DNA of 64,000 nucleotides from JABURQ01 sp029243145 (GCA_965660145.1 CBFHYX010000003.1:124001-188000); one strand, 5' to 3'. Shown: positions 37,549-45,930, numbered from the stretch's first letter. Numbers and translations: made by a program. Notes: generated by a model from the letters alone, not told the origin.

Positions 37549-38004
37549 TCAGGATTCGTTGATCTGTCCTTTGATCACTCGTTGTGTTTTTTCCCAAACG
37601 CCATCCAGCAATTCTACATATTGTTCGGCAGTGAGTAGCTCTGCCTCGGTCTGAAATTCGTACAGCCACCCTTTTTCATATCCATCAGAGTTGATCAACG
37701 ACGGGTCGTCCATCAATAACGAATTAAATCTTGTAATGTCTCCATCATAGGGAGCAAATAAATCCGACAAGGCTTTTGAGGATTCAATCTCTCCAATATC
37801 CTGTTTTTTACGGACGGTTGTGCCGGATTCAATCTCCCAACTGAGAAAATAGACATCTTGCAGCAGTCGCACTGAATACGCAGTGAAACCGACACGATAG
37901 CCGTCTCCCTCTGGTTTTAACCACAGATGGTTCTCGGAATAGAGTCGATCTGTGGGGATTCGGGCCTCGTATTGGCCCATGGCAAAGGTAAGTTCAGGCG
38001 ACAT
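37549..38004 (-). CDS. GcvH-like lipoyl-carrier protein
   Basis: 151 residues from the ATG at 38004; an in-frame GTG at 38019 is an alternative start and neither has a clear ribosome-binding site. The lipoyl-domain core is readable: ENHLWLKPEGDGYRVGFT, then GEIESSKALSDLFAPYDGDI, with Lys77 at the position lipoylated in glycine cleavage H protein (ESVK-A-x-SD). No gcvT or gcvP gene is adjacent. It instead heads an apparent operon with a ferredoxin-type protein and terpenoid enzymes. It may be a dedicated lipoyl carrier or simply a relocated GcvH paralogue. Confidence 0.78.
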   Translation of the reverse strand: MSPELTFAMGQYEARIPTDRLYSENHLWLKPEGDGYRVGFTAYSVRLLQDVYFLSWEIESGTTVRKKQDIGEIESSKALSDLFAPYDGDITRFNSLLMDDPSLINSDGYEKGWLYEFQTEAELLTAEQYVELLDGVWEKTQRVIKGQINES

Positions 38005-38219
38005 GAAGGCAGGATGCACTTTCGCGCGGAGGGTCTTCGGAATCAGAATCGGCGGCCCACAGGCCGTCGCTCATCAATATACACTTTTCATCAATTCTAA
38101 CTGTGAAAAATGTGTCTGTTAAAATAGTAAAAGGAGACTGGGTAAGGATGCAAGTCGATTTGTGATCCAGATTTCGTGGATTCCTCAGAGATCCACGGAT
38201 CTTTCGGTGTTTTCCTCGA

Positions 38220-39668
38220 TTACCGACTTGGTTGAGATTCTGAATAGACGGGATCGCCCTTTGATTGTCCCCATTGCTTCAGTTCGGCGCGCAACATATT
38301 TTCCACGCGTGGACGCTCTCCCGCAAGGTTTCGCAGTTCATAAGGATCGTGTTCAAGATCAAACAATTGAGACGTTCGGAGATGGGGATACTCAATGAGC
38401 TTCCAGCGATCAGAGCGAATCATTCGTTGTTTGTCACGGAAGTAGCCGACAACATAAGGATGAATGGCGTCCCGTTCGCCGCGTAATATAGGTGCGAAAG
38501 ATATCGCCGTGACCGAATCAGGAATATTGATGCCAGAGAGTTCACAGATTGTTGGATACAGATCTCGCAAATAGACCTGTGCGGAAGTCCGTTCGTTTTG
38601 AGGAAGTCCGGGACCGGCAACAATTAATGGCACATTGATCGTATGCTCGTACATGCTCTGCTTGCCGCGCAGGCCATGCCGTCCGACACCCAAGCCGTGA
38701 TCGCTACTGAAAACGATGATCGTGTTGTCGTATTCGCCCGAATCGCGCAAAGCCTGGAGTATTCTACCAATCTCCCGATCCATGTGAGAGATCACCGCGT
38801 AATACACGGCAATCGTCTGTTTGACAATTTCGGAAGAGCGAGGGAACGGCAGCAACACTTCATCTCGCCCGGCAAAGTTGCCGTGATCAAACGGATGCTG
38901 GGGATAGTAATTCACCGGCAACGGGATATTTTCCGGGTCATACATCTCTTCAAACTCAGGCGGTAAAAAGAGTGGGTCATGCGGAGCCGTAAAATTGACC
39001 TGCAGAAAGAATGGCTTGTCGCGTTCTTCTTTGAGAAAACCAATAGCCGCATCGGCAAATTTCTCGGAGATATTCGGAGTCAACCCGACACCTTTGTCGG
39101 GATACTTCTCTTTGCCGTCGCCACTTTGAAAAATCCAACCACGATATCCGGTGACGGGCATCCCTTTCCAATCAGTTTGTGGCTCGTACCATTTCCCACC
39201 GCCGCCTGAAAAAAGGCCGGGAGTTTTCTCAAATCTTCGGTCAATGGGCCGTCCATCATTGTGCCACTTGCCCACATACCCGGTCTCATAGCCGGCATTC
39301 TGCATCGCTTCAGGCCACAATGTGAGGCCGGGATCGATACGACGGCCAAAGTCGATCACACCATTTGTGAAACCGTCACAGCCAGAAAGAATCTCCGCAC
39401 GACTCGGCGTGCAAATGGGATTCGCACAGATCGCTTTCGAGAAACTTGTCCCTGATCGAACGAGACCATCGAGATGAGGAGTATTGATGACAGAGTTGCC
39501 GAGTGCGTGAATGGTGTCAGGCTGCTGATCATCACTGAGCAGAAACAACACATTAGGGCGATTCTTTGCGGGATGATCGTCTGCCAGCAGATGATCTCCC
39601 GAGTCCAAGAGAAGAAGGAGAGAGAGGATCGCCAGTTTCCAGCAACTCGAATAATAGATTGAGATCAT
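38220..39668 (-). CDS. Sulfatase (type I, formylglycine-dependent)
   Basis: 482 residues. An N-terminal hydrophobic segment (about 10-29) suggests export. RPNVLFLLSDDQ provides the metal Asp pair, and C86-T-P-S-R90 is the canonical formylglycine motif. Further blocks are TGYVGKWHNDG, FLQVNFTAPHDPLF and VFSSDHGLGVGRHG. Family members hydrolyse sulfate esters on polysaccharides after Cys is converted to formylglycine; the maturase gene is not visible here. The nearest relatives are probably iduronate-2-sulfatase or choline-sulfatase-like planctomycete enzymes. The substrate is unknown. Confidence 0.92.
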   Translation of the reverse strand: MISIYYSSCWKLAILSLLLLLDSGDHLLADDHPAKNRPNVLFLLSDDQQPDTIHALGNSVINTPHLDGLVRSGTSFSKAICANPICTPSRAEILSGCDGFTNGVIDFGRRIDPGLTLWPEAMQNAGYETGYVGKWHNDGRPIDRRFEKTPGLFSGGGGKWYEPQTDWKGMPVTGYRGWIFQSGDGKEKYPDKGVGLTPNISEKFADAAIGFLKEERDKPFFLQVNFTAPHDPLFLPPEFEEMYDPENIPLPVNYYPQHPFDHGNFAGRDEVLLPFPRSSEIVKQTIAVYYAVISHMDREIGRILQALRDSGEYDNTIIVFSSDHGLGVGRHGLRGKQSMYEHTINVPLIVAGPGLPQNERTSAQVYLRDLYPTICELSGINIPDSVTAISFAPILRGERDAIHPYVVGYFRDKQRMIRSDRWKLIEYPHLRTSQLFDLEHDPYELRNLAGERPRVENMLRAELKQWGQSKGDPVYSESQPSR

Positions 39669-39985
39669 CGTTTTCTTCGCAATATGAAGACGGGGTTCGT
39701 AGCCAGTTTAACTAAGCACTCGATGTTCCAGTCTACCAGAACGACACGACGATCTCTGTTCAAATCCGTCAGAGTTAAATGGAAGAATAATCAGAGTATT
39801 CGGCAGAGTTTCACTGGTTTCACATTTCCAGAGTCGTCCCAGTCGTTACATCCGTCAAGATTGCCGGGCGTCACCATGATATCGGCAACATTTGCCGGTT
39901 GATTCCGCTCTCATAGTCATTCATCGATTAGAGTTGACTGTCTTAAGAAACCCGTAACATGACTTTTGCATAGCAGGGATTGGCC
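39669..39985. other. 317-base divergent intergenic region upstream of csrA
   Basis: This separates the divergent sulfatase and csrA genes. A 72-codon open frame at 39684-39902 has no coding character. A possible promoter lies at its right end. Nothing else was recognised. Confidence 0.5.
39934..39960 (+). promoter_or_regulatory. Possible csrA promoter
   Basis: TTGACT (39934-39939) is a good -35 box. TAACAT (39955-39960) would be the -10, but the 15-base spacer is short, so this is tentative. It ends 25 bases before the csrA start. Confidence 0.3.
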
Positions 39986-40201
39986 ATGCTTGTACTCAGC
40001 CGCAAGAAGGACGAGAAGATCGTCATTGGTGATCAAATTACACTAATGGTGATTGACATCCGAGGAGACAAAGTTCGTCTTGGAATCCAAGCGCCCAAGG
40101 ATGTGACCGTTCACCGACAGGAAGTCTATGAAGCGATTCAAAAAGAGATGGAAATGGAAAATGCCCCGAGTAACGAATTGAAAGATTCGTCGGTCGGTTA
40201 A
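39986..40201 (+). CDS. csrA: Carbon storage regulator CsrA
   Basis: 71 residues from the ATG at 39986, with AGGGA about 7 bases upstream; the frame extends two codons further to a TTG, which is less likely. MLVLSRKKDEKIVIGD at the start and VRLGIQAPKDVTVHRQEVYEAI form the complete CsrA core, including the VHR-x-E-x-Y region that contacts RNA. CsrA dimers bind GGA motifs in mRNA leaders and change translation or stability. In planctomycetes it may act on motility or metabolism. No fliW is adjacent. A terminator-like structure follows, so it is probably monocistronic. Confidence 0.95.
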   Translation: MLVLSRKKDEKIVIGDQITLMVIDIRGDKVRLGIQAPKDVTVHRQEVYEAIQKEMEMENAPSNELKDSSVG

Positions 40202-40214
40202 ACGTCCACAACAT

Positions 40215-40275
40215 CGCCCAAATCACGAACGTTCGCTGAAGGCTGCCGGCCAGTCTTCCAAGCGGGCGTTTTTTT
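40215..40275 (+). terminator. Likely terminator after csrA
   Basis: CGCCC (40215-40219) and GGGCG (40264-40268) can close an outer stem. GAAGGCTG (40238-40245) and CAGTCTTC (40251-40258) form an inner 8-bp hairpin with one G-U pair. Seven T follow at 40269-40275. Confidence 0.6.
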
Positions 40276-40532
40276 ATGCGCTGAGATTTGAATCGATTCT
40301 GGATTCACGAGGCATCAGCAACACGCCCCCTAAAACAATTCAATGTTACGATCAGCGTGGGCATCTCACCAGCATCTAGCTATGCTATCACAGAGCACCC
40401 TCCTCACCCCGACTCTTTCCTCCCGAGGAGGGTAGGTTGGCTCGATCGACGCGGATGAGGAGGACGAATTATAATCAATGCCCCTCACCAACTTAAACCG
40501 GTGGCATCAAAATTCATTGATCTCGAAAAATC
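40276..40532. other. Intergenic stretch with a 9-bp perfect inverted repeat
   Basis: ACCCTCCTC (40397-40405) and GAGGAGGGT (40425-40433) form a hairpin with a 19-base loop; no T run follows. With the csrA 3' region, about 330 bases here hold no gene. The hairpin could be a repeat element or an RNA structure in the leader of the UbiA-family gene. Confidence 0.5.
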
Positions 40533-41396
40533 ATGTGGCAACAATTTCAACAATTTCTCTCTCTCATTCGCTTCAGCCATACGCTGTTTGCTTTGCCGTT
40601 CGCGTTGCTCTCTGCTGTCCTTGCTTGGCGAAGCACTGATTTTCGTTGGCAAGATTTGGTCGGAATCCTGCTTTGCATGATCTTCGCTCGCTCGGCAGCA
40701 ATGGCGTTTAACCGACTCGCGGATCGCAAAGTCGATGCAGACAACCCAAGAACGGCCGGCCGTCATCTCCCTGCGGGTTTAATGTCAGTCAAAACGGTGA
40801 CTCTGTTCACCTTGCTCTCGTGCATTGGCTTCATCGCGTCGACGTTGATTTTTCTTCCGAAAACATGGCCCATCACCTTGTCGGTTCCGGTGCTGCTATT
40901 TTTGTTGGGGTATTCTTATGCCAAACGATTCACGTCGCTGTGTCACTATTGGTTATCCGCCGCGTTAATGATGTCACCTATCGCCGCGTGGCTGGCAATC
41001 ACCGATTCACTCTCGCTGACGCCTTTCCTGTTAGCCGCAGTCATCTTCTTCTGGGTGGGTGGCTTCGACATCATCTATGCCTGTCAGGATAGTGATTACG
41101 ACCGACAAGTGGGATTAAAGTCAATCCCCGCTCGATTTGGAAATCTAACTGCGTTGCGCATCGCGTTCTTTAGCCACCTGATCACGATCGGTTGTCTATT
41201 TGCCTTATGGCATTTCGGCGAGTTAGGCTGGGTCTTTCTGGGTGGCATCAGCCTCGTTTCTCTCTTGCTGATTTATGAGCATTCAGTCGTTCGTGCCGAT
41301 GATCTGAGCCGCGTGAATCTCGCGTTCTTCCGCATCAACGCCGTGATTTCTGTCGGCTTGCTCGGTGTCGGCTTTCTTGATGTATTGGTGGGGTGA
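40533..41396 (+). CDS. UbiA-family aromatic prenyltransferase, candidate MqnP
   Basis: 287 residues, about eight hydrophobic helices. The first Asp-rich motif is N60-x3-D64-x3-D68 (NRLADRKVDADNPRT). The second is D179-IIYACQ-D186-SDY-D190. Both are intact for Mg-diphosphate binding. UbiA enzymes attach a polyprenyl chain to an aromatic ring in the membrane. Together with MqnE and the UbiD-family gene 0.9 kb away, the likely job is prenylation of dihydroxynaphthoate in futalosine-route menaquinone synthesis. A 4-hydroxybenzoate substrate is an alternative, but no ubiquinone gene is seen. Confidence 0.87.
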   Translation: MWQQFQQFLSLIRFSHTLFALPFALLSAVLAWRSTDFRWQDLVGILLCMIFARSAAMAFNRLADRKVDADNPRTAGRHLPAGLMSVKTVTLFTLLSCIGFIASTLIFLPKTWPITLSVPVLLFLLGYSYAKRFTSLCHYWLSAALMMSPIAAWLAITDSLSLTPFLLAAVIFFWVGGFDIIYACQDSDYDRQVGLKSIPARFGNLTALRIAFFSHLITIGCLFALWHFGELGWVFLGGISLVSLLLIYEHSVVRADDLSRVNLAFFRINAVISVGLLGVGFLDVLVG

Positions 41397-41511
41397 GTCT
41401 CGCCTTCTGCTTCGCGAATAAGCACTCATAAAAAGAGTTGACTTACAATTAGTGAAGATCAGCGGTCATTAGTGTTCTTGTGATTGTTCACTTCGTGTGG
41501 AGAGTTCGGCG

Positions 41512-41825
41512 AAGTGAATTCACATGCTCACGCAAGCGAGAGCATCACATCCTACCCTACAAAACTATTATCAGCGTGAGCCAGCATGCAGGGGACAACG
41601 GTAGTTGTTTGATACCGCAGAGTTCGCTGAGGACGCGGAGAATTGAGGAGTTGTGTGGCTGGGGCTCTCAAAAGTTAAAATGAATATTGAACTCTCATTT
41701 CACATGTCGTTTACGTCAATCGGAACGCAAGCATGGCCCAAGATGAAAATAAAGGTGGCACTGGTCGGCCTGTCCGCCAGTGAGAGAAATTGACTCACGC
41801 AGAGGCGCAGCGGCGCAGAGAAATA
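41512..41825. repeat. Dispersed composite intergenic repeat, copy 2
   Basis: Module 1 (41512-41632) and module 2 (41655-41740) match copy 1, with a nearly identical core around TTAAAATGAATATTGAACTC. Module 3 (41754-41822) carries the CACTGG (41759-41764)/CCAGTG (41777-41782) hairpin and the GCAGAGGCGCAGCGGCGCAG tract. Copy 1 is 20 kb away at 21478-21985. Confidence 0.8.
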
Positions 41826-41994
41826 TCCTCCATTGTTAGTTGGGATAGAGAATGAGTATTCCGGCTTTGATGAATCGGATGACTATTTTATAGCAGCTAC
41901 AAAAAACACGAGAAGCCGCGAAACGATGCACTTTGTGATTTTTGTGGCCATCAAGAAAAAAAACCGCGGATCACGCATTTACCTCTTCCTCATT

Positions 41995-42135
41995 TTTCTC
42001 TGCGTCCTCAGCGAACTCTGCGGTTCAATTCTCTCAAATCGTTTCCAAAATAGCCTCTTGTGTCTTCGGCACACCGAGAGACGAGCAATCGGTGCGACTC
42101 AATTTGTCTTTCTCTGCGCCGCTGCGTGAGTCAAC
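41995..42135. repeat. Inverted partners of repeat modules
   Basis: CTGCGTCCTCAGCGAACTCT (from about 42000) is the reverse complement of the ACCGCAGAGTTCGCTGAGGA tract near 41605. The tract CTCTGCGCCGCTGCGTGAGT near 42111-42131 is the reverse complement of the GCAGAGGCGCAGCGGCG tract near 41795-41820. The region can therefore fold into a long imperfect hairpin or represents two units in opposite orientation. Confidence 0.72.
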
Positions 42136-42323
42136 TTGAAGTTCAACGCCAGCAGTCAAAATGCGACAACGTCCGGTTCTTTCATTCTTCGTCAAGGTGA
42201 TCTCTGAACTCACACTGCTGGGCAAGCCAGTGCTCATTGAGATTCTCCAAAAATCTTATCCAAGTCGAATTGCTCTGTTTGAATGACTTGGTTTTGAGCA
42301 TTTGACTGCTCGGGCAATCACTA

Positions 42324-44165
42324 CTAAATAATCCCATGCAATGGTTTGCTGGGTGCCGCCAACTCATCCACACGGCGGGTCACTTCGGAATCTTCAATCA
42401 ATGGTGGGGCGTGATGCGGTTTCAACCGGGCATCGATCACCAATGATCCACGACAGCCGAAATGTTTCTGATGGTTGAACGCGCCGATTCCCGAAATGTC
42501 GGCAGCCGGGTTCGAGCGCGTGAACGTCACCCACAAAAAGTTGTTGAGCGACGCCGACGTGAACTCGGCATCATCGACGAGAATGATCAAAGGGAATTGA
42601 TTGATGGGATGGTCGACGGCTAGTGATTCGCAAAAACGAGTCAGCCCCGCTTCTTGACCGTCGCCGTATTCGGTGAATTTCGGTCCGCGGATGGCCAACA
42701 CGCCCGGCAGGCAGATGCGGACATCATCGAAGCCCTCCGGTAAAGAAAAGCCGCTAGGGATTTCCGTCGGCAAGTCCCGTTGTTTCGAGCCGACGGCCGC
42801 CAAGACAAGTTTGGAGCCGGCATTGAAGCCGTGTCCACTGTAATCGAGCGTGTCCATGGTGGTGCGAGTTTGAAAATGGAGATCATGCTGCCAATCAATG
42901 CGTTCCAATAAACGCATGAAGAACTGGTCGATCTGTTCGATATCGAGGCCGGGATGATCGGATTCGTTGAGGATCAACAGGTATTTTGCGAGGGACAATT
43001 GTCCCTGTCCGAGAATGGCGTTGGCTTGTGTCAACAATTCTTGAGGCCGGGCCGGTTTGTCGTAGGGGACATAGCGCTCACTGCCCATCGCCAGGAGTAG
43101 GGGATGAACTCCCGCCGCATCAACCGCGTTGACCGCTTTGACGCCGTTGATGACAGTGGGAATAGCCGGTCCAGTGATCTCGTGAATGATGTGACCAAAC
43201 GATGTGTCTTCTTGCGGTGGCCTGCCGACAGCCGTCATGGGCCAGATGGCATCTTTGCGATGATAGACCTGATCCACTTTCACCACAGGGAAAGGATGTT
43301 GTAGGCTGTAATAACCGAGATGGTCTCCGAACGGTCCTTCGGGCTTGAGTCCGGTGGGATCAATCGTACCGGTGATGCAGAAGTCGGCCTCGGCATAAAT
43401 GGCCGGGGCATTGTTTTGCTTGATCATGCGAATGGCGCGTTTTTGCAACGCGCCGGCAAAAGTGAGTTCGCTCATTCCTTCCGGCAAAGGCATCACTGCA
43501 GAAAGAGTCATCGATGGTGCTCCCCCGATGAAGATGTTGACCTTCAGTGGTTCACCGCGATCAATGGCGGCTTTGTGATGCACGCCGATGCTGCGATGGA
43601 TCTGATAATGCAGTCCGACCTCTTTATCAGTCTCATAGCCATTACCGGCAATCTGCACGCGGTACATGCCGAGGTTCGACGACATCAAACCCGGCTTGGC
43701 AGGATCTTCGGTGTAAACTTCGGGCAACGTGATGAAGGGGCCACCATCATCGGGCCAACTGACGTGTTGCGGTAATGCTGAGAGTGTCGTCGTGAACTCG
43801 GTTGCTGCTCCCGAACGGACCGAGCGAGGCAACATCGAGAGTGCCGGACGGACCGCTGAGAAGTATTTCCACGGCGTCTTCGCGTATTGCATCGGATCGA
43901 TTTTGAGTGCGACCAGTTTCTGCACTGCCGATAGCGCATCGCGAAACAGAAATTCTGTCCGTTCGAACGTTCCAAACAAGTTCGTGACCATCGGGAACTG
44001 TGTCCCTTTAACGTTCTCGAAGAGGATCGCTGGCCCTTGTGCCTGATAGACGCGACGTTGGATCTCGGCAGCTTCGAGATATGGATCAACTTCGTCGGAG
44101 ATACGGATCAAGTGGCCGTGCCGTTCGAGATCGTCAACACACTGCTGCAAATTGCGATACCCCAT
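42324..44165 (-). CDS. UbiD-family decarboxylase, candidate MqnL
   Basis: 613 residues from the ATG at 44165 (MGYRNLQQCVDDLERHGHL, the usual UbiD start); 25 upstream in-frame codons have no family character. Recognisable UbiD blocks include PAILFENVKGTQFPMVTNLFG, NIFIGGAPSMTLSA, AEADFCITGTIDP, EGPFGDHLGYYSL, VYHRKDAIWPMTAVGRPPQED and VVTFTRSNP-like DISGIG. UbiD enzymes use prenylated FMN to decarboxylate aromatic or vinylic acids. The long form fits the menaquinone-type decarboxylase that removes the naphthoate carboxylate after prenylation. A flavin prenyltransferase (UbiX-like) is not in the window. Confidence 0.87.
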   Translation of the reverse strand: MGYRNLQQCVDDLERHGHLIRISDEVDPYLEAAEIQRRVYQAQGPAILFENVKGTQFPMVTNLFGTFERTEFLFRDALSAVQKLVALKIDPMQYAKTPWKYFSAVRPALSMLPRSVRSGAATEFTTTLSALPQHVSWPDDGGPFITLPEVYTEDPAKPGLMSSNLGMYRVQIAGNGYETDKEVGLHYQIHRSIGVHHKAAIDRGEPLKVNIFIGGAPSMTLSAVMPLPEGMSELTFAGALQKRAIRMIKQNNAPAIYAEADFCITGTIDPTGLKPEGPFGDHLGYYSLQHPFPVVKVDQVYHRKDAIWPMTAVGRPPQEDTSFGHIIHEITGPAIPTVINGVKAVNAVDAAGVHPLLLAMGSERYVPYDKPARPQELLTQANAILGQGQLSLAKYLLILNESDHPGLDIEQIDQFFMRLLERIDWQHDLHFQTRTTMDTLDYSGHGFNAGSKLVLAAVGSKQRDLPTEIPSGFSLPEGFDDVRICLPGVLAIRGPKFTEYGDGQEAGLTRFCESLAVDHPINQFPLIILVDDAEFTSASLNNFLWVTFTRSNPAADISGIGAFNHQKHFGCRGSLVIDARLKPHHAPPLIEDSEVTRRVDELAAPSKPLHGII

Positions 44166-44398
44166 GATGTGTCCGATGAGTGTTGAGAAGTTATTTGTCT
44201 GATTGATTATAGAGAGACCGACCACGGACTCCAATTGCACGCCTCTTTTGATTCAGGGCAGGAAATTCTTGGGTTTGACCGGCCATCTGGTTATAAATGC
44301 TGAAGAGACCGTAATTGTGCATTCATCATTTGGTCAGCCCTTTCACACAAAGGGGCGCGATCATTCCTTGACGAACCAGAGGCGCTCGTGGGTATTAG

Positions 44399-44929
44399 CT
44401 CAAAACAGTTTCTGAATTCCTCGATTCGATAACAGAACTCCCCGAAGAAGGGGAGGAGTTGGCCAAGTTGATGGTCCGTCGAAAACTCCTGACGAGATAT
44501 CAGGCCCCCAGGATCTATAAAGGTCAAACCGACTATCTGACCTTGGGTGACTATGTGATTCTGGATTCGATTGGCAAAGGAGGGATGGGGCTGGTTTTTC
44601 TTGCCGAGCATCGTCGTATGGGGCGACGTGTGGCGTTGAAAACGCTTTCCGCGATGATTGTCGAAGATGAAGTGCAACTGAAACGCTTTCAGCAGGAGGT
44701 ACGCGCCACCGCCAAGCTCTCTCATCCTAACATCGTGACTGCCTACGACGCTGGGGAATCAAAAGGCATCCATTATTTCGTGATGGAGTTTGTCGAGGGT
44801 GACGATCTTTCCCGAACGGTGAAACAGCATGGACCGTTGGCTGTGAATATGGCTGTGGAGTTCGTGTTACATGTCGCGCGTGGTCTGAAATACGCTCACG
44901 ATCATCCCATCATCACTGCCGACACTTAA
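44399..44929 (+). pseudogene. Truncated planctomycete-type Ser/Thr protein kinase
   Basis: The open frame from 44399 reads like a family N-terminus (ELPEEGEELAKLMVRRKLLTRYQA; bases 44435-44506). It continues with the glycine loop IGKGGMGLVF, VALK, the C-helix Glu, HPNIVTAYDAGE and the hinge MEFVEGDDLS. It stops after KYAHDHPII, just where HRD, the catalytic loop and DFG should follow; only T-A-D-T remains before TAA. The usual start upstream is also missing, as a TAG precedes 44399. No catalytic residues remain, so it cannot phosphorylate. A shorter start at 44459 or 44471 would still give a dead fragment. Confidence 0.82.
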
Positions 44930-45778
44930 CAGGGCTTTTTTTTCCGTGCGACTGAAGACCCAGTTGACAGCGAACGCGGCCGCATTCTCCTGATAATCGC
45001 ACGCTTTGCGAAGATCGATCCGATCATTGTCACTCAAATAGGGTTGCCAACTGAGGTTGGGACGCAGTCCAACATACTTTGCTTGCTCTATGTACCCTGA
45101 TTCCAGGATACCCGTTTCGACAGCCATCAATTGTGCCAACTCGGTGGCGTCTGAAGTTTCCGCTGACGCCACGACGAACGGAAATGGCTCCATAATTTGC
45201 CACGACCGAAGATGTGAATGCCCGTGTTGTTCCCAAAGAGTAGAAAGTGAGCGTTCGAGTTCTCCCAGACGAACGCGATCCGCTTCAAACTTGTGACGCT
45301 CCTCCTCAAACTCTTGCTGAACTTCTTCGAGTTGCCGAGTCATCTGTTGGGTCGTTTCACGTCCGTCCACAATTTTGAGGCTGGCATCGTTCAACCGACT
45401 CCGAGCTGTCTCCAGTTCATCCTCTAATTTTGTAATTCGATGTTGCGAGGTTCGATCGGAGTGACTCATCAGGCTGGTGGTGCGCAGTTGCCAAACCCAA
45501 CCGAAAATCATGATGAGAAGACACACAAAAAGAGCGATGCGTCCCCCCGCTTTGCGGGAAGGGGGCTCTGCCGTGATCGATTCGAGCGGTTTCTTTTCTA
45601 CGAGTGGTCGTTCTTCGAGGAGTGGATGGAGGGTAGGTTCGTCGGCTGTCTTAAGATTCTCGGAGAGTTCCGAGTTTGTATCGACTCCCCAGTTTGCTCC
45701 GCATTCTGGGCAGTGCTCTTCTGGAGCCTCTTCGCCGAGAAAAATAAAATCGCAGGCTTGGCAACGATGGGAGTTCAT
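44867..45778 (-). CDS. Zinc-ribbon membrane protein with coiled coil, probably 3'-truncated
   Basis: 303 residues from the ATG at 45778 (the longer in-frame version upstream is unlike the family start). A zinc ribbon has C6/C9 and C23/C26, a TM helix lies at about 81-98, and a long coiled coil at about 105-185. The last recognisable segment is LLSVGSDDG (about 283-291), typical of a carbohydrate-binding/PA14-like strand that normally continues with a WLNG-type sequence. Instead the frame runs 12 residues antisense through the kinase fragment. The gene therefore seems to have lost its 3' part at the same junction that ended the kinase. Confidence 0.65.
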   Translation of the reverse strand: MNSHRCQACDFIFLGEEAPEEHCPECGANWGVDTNSELSENLKTADEPTLHPLLEERPLVEKKPLESITAEPPSRKAGGRIALFVCLLIMIFGWVWQLRTTSLMSHSDRTSQHRITKLEDELETARSRLNDASLKIVDGRETTQQMTRQLEEVQQEFEEERHKFEADRVRLGELERSLSTLWEQHGHSHLRSWQIMEPFPFVVASAETSDATELAQLMAVETGILESGYIEQAKYVGLRPNLSWQPYLSDNDRIDLRKACDYQENAAAFAVNWVFSRTEKKALLSVGSDDGMIVSVFQTTRDM

Positions 45779-45902
45779 GGCGATTCGATGAAAGAATTCA
45801 CGGAGGTTGGCTGAGCTGGATTGTCTCACAGGATATCGGAGATCCGCATGAAAGCCCAGAAGTCTCTTGAATAAGGAACGAGCGGGGAGAGTACCGCGCA
45901 TG

Positions 45903-45930
45903 AAAAAAGCCGGCGATTGCTCACCGGCTT
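45903..45930 (-). terminator. Intrinsic terminator after the cold-shock gene
   Basis: On the minus strand AAGCCGG (complement of 45924-45930), a 10-base loop, CCGGCTT, then TTTT. The stem is perfect. It lies about 75 bases after the cold-shock stop codon. Confidence 0.88.

Larger units (their letters stand above)
41397..42323. other. 927-base non-coding, repeat-rich region
   Basis: No supportable gene. It holds the second copy of the dispersed repeat (41512-41825), inverted partners of parts of that repeat (41995-42135), and a further CACTG/CAGTG-type hairpin near 42211-42230. The open frames inside are translations of repeat sequence. Confidence 0.7.

Noticed and set aside
37549..38004. Part of a glycine cleavage operon
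   Set aside because: No aminomethyltransferase, glycine dehydrogenase or lipoamide dehydrogenase gene lies nearby.
39684..39902. 72-codon open frame upstream of csrA
   Set aside because: No ribosome-binding site, no recognisable domain, biased composition of a chance frame in a promoter region.
41833..42129. 98-codon open frame in the repeat region
   Set aside because: Its translation is that of repeat sequence; no start signal, no domain, and it overlaps both repeat modules and their inverted partners.
44459..44929. Functional small kinase
   Set aside because: The catalytic loop, metal-binding DFG and whole C-lobe are absent, so it is called a truncated pseudogene.
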